DNA of 11,012 bases, taken from contig JACRIA010000050.1 of assembly GCA_016215735.1 (NCBI GenBank), positions 1-11,012 on the forward strand, read 5' to 3'. The notes beneath the pieces were generated by a model. The model made no database searches, was not told the origin of the DNA, and was given only the letters and a program-made list of their open reading frames with translations. This stretch comes from Candidatus Peregrinibacteria bacterium. Its GTDB lineage: Bacteria; Patescibacteriota; Gracilibacteria; UBA1369; UBA12463. The position numbers and the translations under genes are program-made. Below are positions 1 through 9,000 of the stretch, one piece after another. The stretch's first letter is position 1, and each line of letters starts with the position of its first letter.

Positions 1-3000
1 CCAGCGGAACGCCGCGCTCCCATTCGCGTAATCAGAAGCAAAATTATTTATGGAAATCGCGTTCGGCAGTAATTCATCAAGTTCCGCGCTGTCAATATCA
101 GTGAAATGCTTTTCAGATTCAGCGGCCGCGATATGATTTTCTTTTATAAATAAATCGCCTCCCAAATTGAATACAATATCCTGATCCCCGTCATTGTCTT
201 GGTCAAGATAAGCGATTTGCGTTCCGACCTTTGTTTCTTCTGTGTAATCAATCAATTTATCAGCAACTCCAAGTTTTGAATTCACGATAAATAAACCAGT
301 CGGCTTTCCTTGAGTCTGCATTTGATCAGCGTATTTAGTCATTGTTGCTGGAAGGGGATTGCTGCTTCCGCCTCCTGACAAATCAGGCCCATTAACAGAC
401 GCGACATAACGTTTTATACTCGCTGGCTCAAAATTTGTTATGTTATTCGCGAGCAGATGCGACGTTAGATTGCCCTGGTCTTTTTGATAATCAATAATGG
501 CTTTCTTGAGCCGTGAAGTATAAGATTCATCATTATAATTTATAAGAGATTTTGTTTTAATTTTCACATCAATATCTTTCATTTCAATTTTGCCTGGCAG
601 AGTCGTGGCGCCTTCAACAACTTTTTGCAATTTATAAAGTTCTGTGTTGAAAACTTTCATCACGCCAGTCACAATTTTATTAAATTTTTCCGCAGCTTTT
701 TCTGCAGCCTTATAAACAACATCAGTTTCAACCTGCGCGTTTATTTTTACAGTCGCGGTTATTTTATCGAGCAGAGAATACGGCCCGCCTGGAATTATCG
801 GAGGAGTTTTGATGCCTCCCGCGAGATCAATACTTAACGGCGGATTAAGAGAACGCTGCGTAAGAGCCTCGATTTCTGTTTTCAAAGCGGTTTCCGGAAC
901 CTCAACAAGTCCTTTTTTAATCAAACACAAAATTTTCAAAGCCTTGCGCAGAGTGTCTATCGCAGTTTTGAGTCCATCAAAAGCAAGAATGTCCGGAATT
1001 ATTGGAGCAGGAGGAAGATCCGGCAGACGCACTAGAGGCAAGCTCGGCAGATTCGGCAAATCAGACAGAGGCGGAGGGGACGGAATTATTGGCAATGGCT
1101 CAAAATCAATAAATACGTCAGGCAAAACAATCGGCAAACTGATTCTTGGCAAACGAGGAATTATCAGGGGCTCTGGCACAAAAACAAAATCAGGCCATAT
1201 GATCTTTACTCCGGCTTGTATCTGCGAAAAATCAAGAACCAAATCAGGCCACTTTGGGAACGGCACAATCGGAGGCTCCGGCACAACAATAAATATCCTG
1301 AACAAAAGTTCCAGCAAAGAAAATCTGTCGCTTTTGCACGAATCGCACGAAGTTTGGTAATCGAGCATTATATCAAGAAAAACTTTCCATTTTTCAATTA
1401 TACTTTTGATTTTTAGAACAGCGTCAAGCCACGCGTTTATGCGCTTTTGCTGGCGGTTCATGTATCCGCCCAGATAATCAGAAATAATCGTTAGATAATT
1501 TATAATCTGGCGGCTATATTTTGCTTCAATATTTCTCCATTCAATAATTTTTTTCGGGAACATTTTCCATTCCTCAAGCGCAGTAATATTTTTTTCAATG
1601 GAATTAGCGAAAGCGCCCGCGCTCACTTTCAGCTTTTTGCAGATTTCAGTTGAATTTGTTGGGTCAACATAAGGCACATCATAAGGATCATTTGGATTAT
1701 AAGTAGGATCATACATTGGATCATAATCAGGCTTATTTTCATCCGTGCATTTGAACATTGCTTTGATTTTTTTGATTTCATAATTGAAATCGCGCCTGAA
1801 TTGTCTATAATCATTTATTACCTTTTCAATTTCGCGCGGAGTAATTGTCGGAACTTTCACAGCAACATCTTTGCCTTCAATTTGAACAAGCGGAATGCTG
1901 TTTATATACGAAAGAAGCTCTGTGAAACCTGTTAATTTTTCTTTTGGAACTACGAGTTCGCTGCCGAGCAAATTACTCCACTTTGGATGAATAATGTAAA
2001 TATCAGGGCCGTCGCCTAGTTTATTCAAAATTTCTTCAACCTGCTTGTCAAACCAGTTAGCAATAACCGCCGGAAATCCAGGCACAGTAATATTCGTACT
2101 AGCGTAAGTTTTTACAGGATAATTCCCAAAATATTTGCTTGCCTGAAATCCGCTTGAAGGCTCCGCAGTGGGCTGTCCTCCGCCCGCGATAAGAGTAAAA
2201 TTATCGCTTCCAGGAGACTGCATTATTCCGCTCACATTGGAAAGCGCGTCGCCTACTCCTTTATTCACAGCATCACACGCACTCTGTGGAATTCCGATCG
2301 GCGGAGCAAAAGCATAACACGTGCCAGTAAGATAAGGACCGCCGCCGCAGAAGCCAAAAGCAACGCGGCCTGTTAATGTCGGAGAAATGTAAAATCTGAA
2401 ACCAGTAGAACTATGATAATCAGTCGGCGGCCATATTGGAATTAACGAAGGACATCCTGTCGCGAAAACAGGCAAGCCATCCTGAAATGTGGTTGGAATT
2501 CCGAAATTATTATTTAATCCCGGCACCAAAAACGCGTGATTTATCGGCATAGCTAAGCATCCGCCAGAACAGCGAAGCGAAGAAACCATATCTTCAACCT
2601 TTTTCGCAACATTATCCAGCATATTATCAAAAGAGAATGATTTTTCGAGAATATCTTTGTAGTATTTCGACATTTCAGCGTTCACCTCGACGCTATTTTG
2701 ATCGGCATCAGCGTAAAAATTCGCCGGATCAGTCGGAGCCGCTGCCTTTTTTTCAACATAAGTGAATTCCGCAAATGGAGTTTTACCGTCTTTGCCAGGC
2801 GCAGCAGTTGAATAAAAATAAACAACCTGTCCGGATTCATTGCCTTCAATATTGGCTAAAATATCAGGAATATCATCCTGCACAGGAACTTTATCCGAAT
2901 TTTTTATAGCAGTGATAACAATTTTTGGCAAAAATTTTACTGTCGCAGAATAAGTGATAATTAATTCCTGCCCCGGCCATAAATTTACTCCGCCAAGAGC

Positions 3001-6000
3001 GTAAGGCGTTGTTTCAACGCCTGTTTCAACGCATTTGAAAGATCCATTGCACGCTTTTCCGTCAAGCGCTATTGAGTTTTTATCAATATCTATAACACCC
3101 GGAACATAATCACTGATCCAAAGATTATTCACAGCGTTTTTCGCGCGTACTTTAATCGTGTATTTCACAGTGTCGCCTATATCAAGCGAGCCAGTTTTGG
3201 CTTCAGCATGCTTTTCTATAGTCAAATTCGAAACAGCCGCGTTATCAGAATTATTTATTACAAACTGCGTTTCTTTTTTGGCTTGCCCCTGCGGTCCGCC
3301 AAACATTGAGTAAAATCCGCTGTATTCATCCGGAACAGCAGTGTTCGTTGGCACAGAAAGAGTTTCATAATCTTTATGCGGCGGCTTATCCTTTTCAGCG
3401 TTCGCAGCCTCGTTTATTTTCGCGCCAGTATGAAAAAATAAAACGCTGTCAGCCAAATTCTGATTCGGATCAATATTCACTCCAAGGCTTCCGAGTTTTT
3501 GGCCTATAGGATTTATTGTTCCGTTATTATTGTAAAAAATAGAAACATCACCGACGCTGTCTGAAAGCGCAAGATCCTTAAACCCATCCTTATTGAAATC
3601 TTCAGCAGCAAGCATATAAGCCTGTTTTGAAATCTTTAGTGGAAAATTTTCACGAATGAAAAATCCATTGGGGTCTGACCCCATCGGGGCCTGACCCCAA
3701 TAAATATCAACGCAGACTTCGTTTTTCTTGCATCCGCGAGTAGTCGCGACAATCAAATCAGTTGCAGCGTTATTATCTATATCCGCAGCAATAACAGCGT
3801 TTATCCCATTCACAACATCAAGGAAAACTCCGCGGTCGCGGAACTTTTCGCTTCCGCCAACATTTTCTAACAAGCGAATTTTTCCGTTGCTGTAAGCCGC
3901 GAACAAATCAATTGCGCCGTTATTATCATAATCAATCGGAATAATCGATTTTGGAGCATCATCACCAGTAAATATCTGCTGGCCAATATCTTTTGTATAG
4001 CCCAAAACAGAAGATTCATTCGCGCCAATAAGCTTCACTGTCGGATCCCCTAAAACAATCGCGCTTTCAGGAATATAAGGCAAAGTTGCTTCGCCAACCG
4101 AAAGTCCGCTGGCCAATAAAAGTAAATGCTTGTTTTGATCTTTGAATCCGAATCCGTTCGGCGCAGAAAAATCATTCATCATACTCATCACAGCCTGCGT
4201 TTTTCCGTTAAATAACAATTCAGCCGCAAGATAATTCGCGCTTTTTGTATCACCGAATTTTTCTCCTACAACAGTTGCGTAAAGAGGAGTCGCGCCAGCA
4301 TTCTTGAAATCTGTCGCAAAAAATCTTTTCGCGGAAAATATTTCCAGGCCGGATTTATTTCTCGTCTTGTCAGCGTCGCCATCGGGCACTTTTATTGCGC
4401 TTGTTTCAGCGACAATATGCACTGGCCCGCTCTGAAGAGTGCTCAAAAGTTTTATGTTCGCAAAGCCGTTTATAAATTTAATATCAGTTTCCGCCGGGTT
4501 TTCACCCTCAAATTTTCCATAAGCCTGCGTTGATTTTGTGATGCGCAGATGCGCGTTGTATTCGCCCTCCAAAATCCTGTTCATATTTTTATCAAAGAAA
4601 TTCACGCTCAAAGCCACGGAATCTTTTCCATCGCTTATCATTGATTTTTTGTCTGATGTTAACGTGATTTGATAAGGCTCAAGCGGAACAGTTTTAATAT
4701 CAATTGTTTTTGTTTCAAAACCTGGCGCATCGATTTTTATTGTTGTTGTACCCGCAATTACTGATGACATAAATTCAGCGCCGGCAATCCCGTTTTCAAT
4801 ATTCACAGAAACTTTATCCGTGAAATGGCCGAATGTTTTTTGGCTTGCGCTAAACAAAATCGGACTGTAATAATTTTGAATAATATTTCCGGCGCTGTCT
4901 GCCGCCTTAACAGTTATCAGCGCTTTTGACTCAGCATTTGCCTTAATTTCAGTCGCGCTCGCTTCAATAAAAAGCGATATATCAGACATTGATTGGATAG
5001 AAACGCTTGAAACAAGCGCTGCATTTTCAGTTTCAACAGAAACATTAACATCAATCTTGCCAGCTTCATTTTCCGATTCAAATTCCACTTCAGCTTCGCC
5101 TGTAAAGCTCATAACCTCGCTCGTTAGTAATTTCGCGGGCCCAGAAATATTGAATTTGAAAACATTACTCGCACCTTCCGCGACATTTCCATTCGCGTCC
5201 AGCAAAACTGCCTTAATTTTTCCGCGGCTTCCGTTTGTTTTTATTACATTCGGCAGAGCTTTCAAATCAATTTTTACGGGATCAGCAGGATAAACAGAAA
5301 AATTAGTTTGCTTTGCCGGCGCAATAAACCCTGCGCTCACGCTAAGTTCAACCAAACCAGCTTTATCTGTTGTTTCAGCCTTAAATTCAGCTGTGCCGCT
5401 AGAAACTTTCGCGGTATTTGAAAGTAATTTTATATATTTATTTGAATCATTTTCAGTTTTGATTGTTACAAGCGTTTTATTATCAGCGCTGTCAATTTCG
5501 TCTTTTTCATTTAAAACATTCACTTTTATCAAAAACTTTTGTCCGCTTCCAGCTTTTAGAATCGTTTGCGGCGGAGTCACAACCAATCTCTTTTTAACAG
5601 TATTTATCTGCAAAACATTTGAATAAACATTTCCGCTCGAGGCCGGCTTTGTTCCAATTGCCATCACTGAAAAATCCTCAATTTTTTCGCCAGAAATTAT
5701 CTGAAAAATTACATATCCATTAGCCAAATACTGCGTACTCGCGCCTGAAATAGTTGACTCAATTCCAGAGCCGATAATCTTAAATTCAACAGAAGTCGCA
5801 TTGTCGGTTTTATCTATGGCGCCGCTTTTATCCACTGCTTCAATCCTGAACGAAGCAGTGTCTCCAGCATTCGCTTGCAGAGTTGTTTTTCCATCAACAG
5901 CGCTTAACTTGAGCGCAACCGTATTTTTGCCCGGCTCTTCAATATCATAAAATTTGTCCGCGCTTCCTTTATTTTCATCGCTATCACTAAACGAAAACGC

Positions 6001-9000
6001 GCGGCTGTATTGTTTACCTAAATTTTCAGCCCATTGCTTAATTGCTTGAAGCCATTTATCTAGCGGTACAGCATCCTGGCCCATGTATTTGTACTTATAG
6101 CTGTACCCGCTTTGTTCAGCCTCTTTAACCTTAACCGCAAGTTTATCCTGCACAGCCGGGTTTTTGCTGTCTGGCTCAAATTCCTTTTTAGAAATTAAAT
6201 CATTGTATTCGCCGTTGTATTCCGTGTCCTCATCATGGCTCGGTGCATCCCCGTTAAAATTCATATTTATAAAATCGCTCCCGCCTTTCGCGTTCAAATA
6301 CATTGCCTCATACGGCTTAGCGCCGCGATTATGGTCAAGCAAAAGCTTCGCGTGCTTTTCATCAATGCCCAAATTTTTCCATTCAACAGCATCCTTCGCC
6401 TTATTTTCGTCAACAATTGTCATAACACCATCTTGCTTGCCGCTAGCAGCCGCGTAAGCTTCAGCGTCTTTTTGAAAAATGCTCGTCAGGCTTCCCTCAT
6501 AATTTTCAGCGCTCAAGCCGTAAAGCTCCATTTCTTTCTTTTTCAGACTGCTAATCCAATCGTCGTAAGAATTTACTTTAAAAATATTCGGATAATCAAC
6601 GCGCGTTTCTTTGCCGTTTAATTTATTTATAAATGAGACATATCTCGGTTTATCTACAGGCAAAGCATCCGCCATCGGAGAAATAGACTGCGCTTCAAGA
6701 ATATAATTGTCCGGCTGTTTGTGGAAAACAGTACTCGGAATATATTTCGTCTCGCCGTCTATTTTATATAAATGCGGTTTGAAAGTAACCAAAACATCAG
6801 CCGCGATAGGATTATCCTCCGCGACAAAAACTTTTATTCCGTATTGTTTTAAATTTTTCCCTGCTTCGTAATCTTTTTTTATTTTATTTTGAAGCTCCGC
6901 AGGCTTATTTTTTATTTCATCCGTAATTTCACCCCACTCTCGCATTCTGAATAAGTAAGTTTTTTCCTGATCGATTTCCAGAAATTCTTTTTGAAATTTA
7001 TCCCAGTTGTAATCGTAATTTTTGCTGTAAGCATCAGAAAAAATACGCAGAAAATCAGCCAGAGTAAAATCTCCAGACGGAACAAGCGGAATACCGCCAA
7101 GATTTCTGGTCGGTTTTTTTGGAAGAGGCATTTTATTAGGATCCCCGCCGTCGTAAAGATCATCGAGATAAGAATCTCTCCCGGCCTGCGTAACTCCAAA
7201 GACGCTATTCTCGTAAGAGCCTTCAAGTACCCATGAATATCCAAGTTTCACATCCTTGAAATATCTGTACATTCCGTCTCTCGGTCCTCCATTAATCGGA
7301 GTCGGAGTTTCGTATATATTAAAGTTGTAGCAGGCCCGCGGAGAAACAGAATATTTTATATTCGGGTCGTTTTCATCAGCTTCGTATGAAGCAGATGCGT
7401 CAAAAACAGGCATACTCGCGAAATCCGCAAAACACCTTTCTGGATTTTTGAGATTTAGCGCAAAACAGTTCACGAATCCGGTTGATTCATCTTCTCCGTT
7501 GGAAGGATCATCATAAGTAGTGTCGCCGCTTTTGCGAAAATAGCCAGTGTTACCGTCCACTATGCCGATTTTTTTGGATTTTATTTTTCCGTCAGACTGA
7601 TCGTAATAAACAACCGTTGGTTCCGGCCAAGTAGTATAAAGAATGTTGTTTATTGTTTTTTGGGTAAATATATTTGGATGATAAATCTTCAGCGCGTCCT
7701 GCAGACTATAATCAGGAGTTAATTTTTTAGTGTCAACTTCCAGCAAAATGTCTCCCGCTGCCAAAATTTTTGAAATCCCGTTTCGGTCATCTGGAAATAC
7801 AGCAGGCATGCCAGTATAAGAATCGCCGGCCACAATATACCCGTTTTCATACTGTCCGAGCGTCAAAATTTTCACTATCAAGGATTCCGCCGGCTTCACA
7901 TTCACTCCTAGCGAAGGAATCTTCTTAGGATCAGGCGGTTTTTTTTCAGCAGGATATGAATTGCTGTTTATAGTTTCAATATTTCCCGTTCTCAGCATCT
8001 GCGCGACTTTTGCGCTTCCTCTGTAAACAGAACACTCCGAAACAGAATTGAGATTCGCGTAATCAACGCCATTTACATAAGATTTCCATCCGCTTTTGTT
8101 CATGGACATGTCAAAACCATTATTCAGAAAAATCAGATTTTTACTAGAAGAAAATCCAAATTGTTTATTGTCCTCTCCGCTGAATCCTATAATGTTTTTA
8201 ACGCTTGTCTGTGTGATATTTTTGTTTCCTTCGTTTTTGAGCGACGTACCCCCCGAAACCTCGACATACCTTATTAAAGGAATCGGCTTCTGGATTTTCG
8301 CGATTATTCCATCGATTTTTTTCTCAATGGAATTATTTACAATTTTCAAATACTCGCGCGCCCATAAGTCGCGTTTTGTTATCAAGCTTGGCATCGTATC
8401 AACGCTTTTCGTGTCCCATCTGCCAGTTCCGCTTACCCAGTCATTGACTTCGCTCAAATGTTTTTCAAAAAGCAAGACATACGGTTTCAAAAATTGTTCA
8501 ATCAAAAATTTCGTGTAAATATCAGGCATATTAAGCTTTTGGCCGTCCGGATTTTTGAGAGCGGTTTTGACGCTATTCGCTGCGCCGCTAATCATATCGC
8601 TCAAATTCTGTTTACTGCCGTCAGGCATTTCGATTTTTGTGTTTTTCATGCCATCCGGAGGAGATTTTCCCATTGCGTCAAAATCAATCGCGTCCGCTGC
8701 AATTTGTCCGAATTTTTTCATTAGCAAAGACAGCCACTCTTTTGTGTAGCGGAAATACGCCAAATCTTCCATGCTCGCTAAATTTTCAAGATAGTTGGCA
8801 AACATTGGCCGCGTCATGCTTTTTGCTTCTTGATCTAAATCAGCTACCAAAATCTTTTTTTCAAAATCAGTAAAATCTTTATTGCCAGTATGATATAAAT
8901 GGTTTTTATCTAAATAAACAGCGATTTGCTGCCGCGCTGTGTTTTCATCCGAGGCGCTTCCTTTAATAATACCGTGCCATACTTCAGCCTTCTTAATTCC

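Noticed and set aside
809..1360. Plus-strand open frame of 183 codons, rich in Gly/Arg/Ser/Lys
   Set aside because: It is the antisense of the proline-rich part of the giant gene; Pro codons read in reverse give Gly/Arg-rich sequence. No ribosome site and no recognisable domain.
3010..3033. GTTTCAAC units as a CRISPR repeat fragment
   Set aside because: Only two adjacent 12-base copies, in frame inside a gene, with no spacers.
6912..7244. Minus-strand open frame of 110 codons with hydrophobic stretches
   Set aside because: It lies in another frame inside the giant gene, whose own frame is continuous with a plausible protein sequence there.
8096..8873. Several overlapping plus-strand frames with hydrophobic stretches
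   Set aside because: All are antisense shadows of the giant gene and mutually overlap, with no independent coding support.
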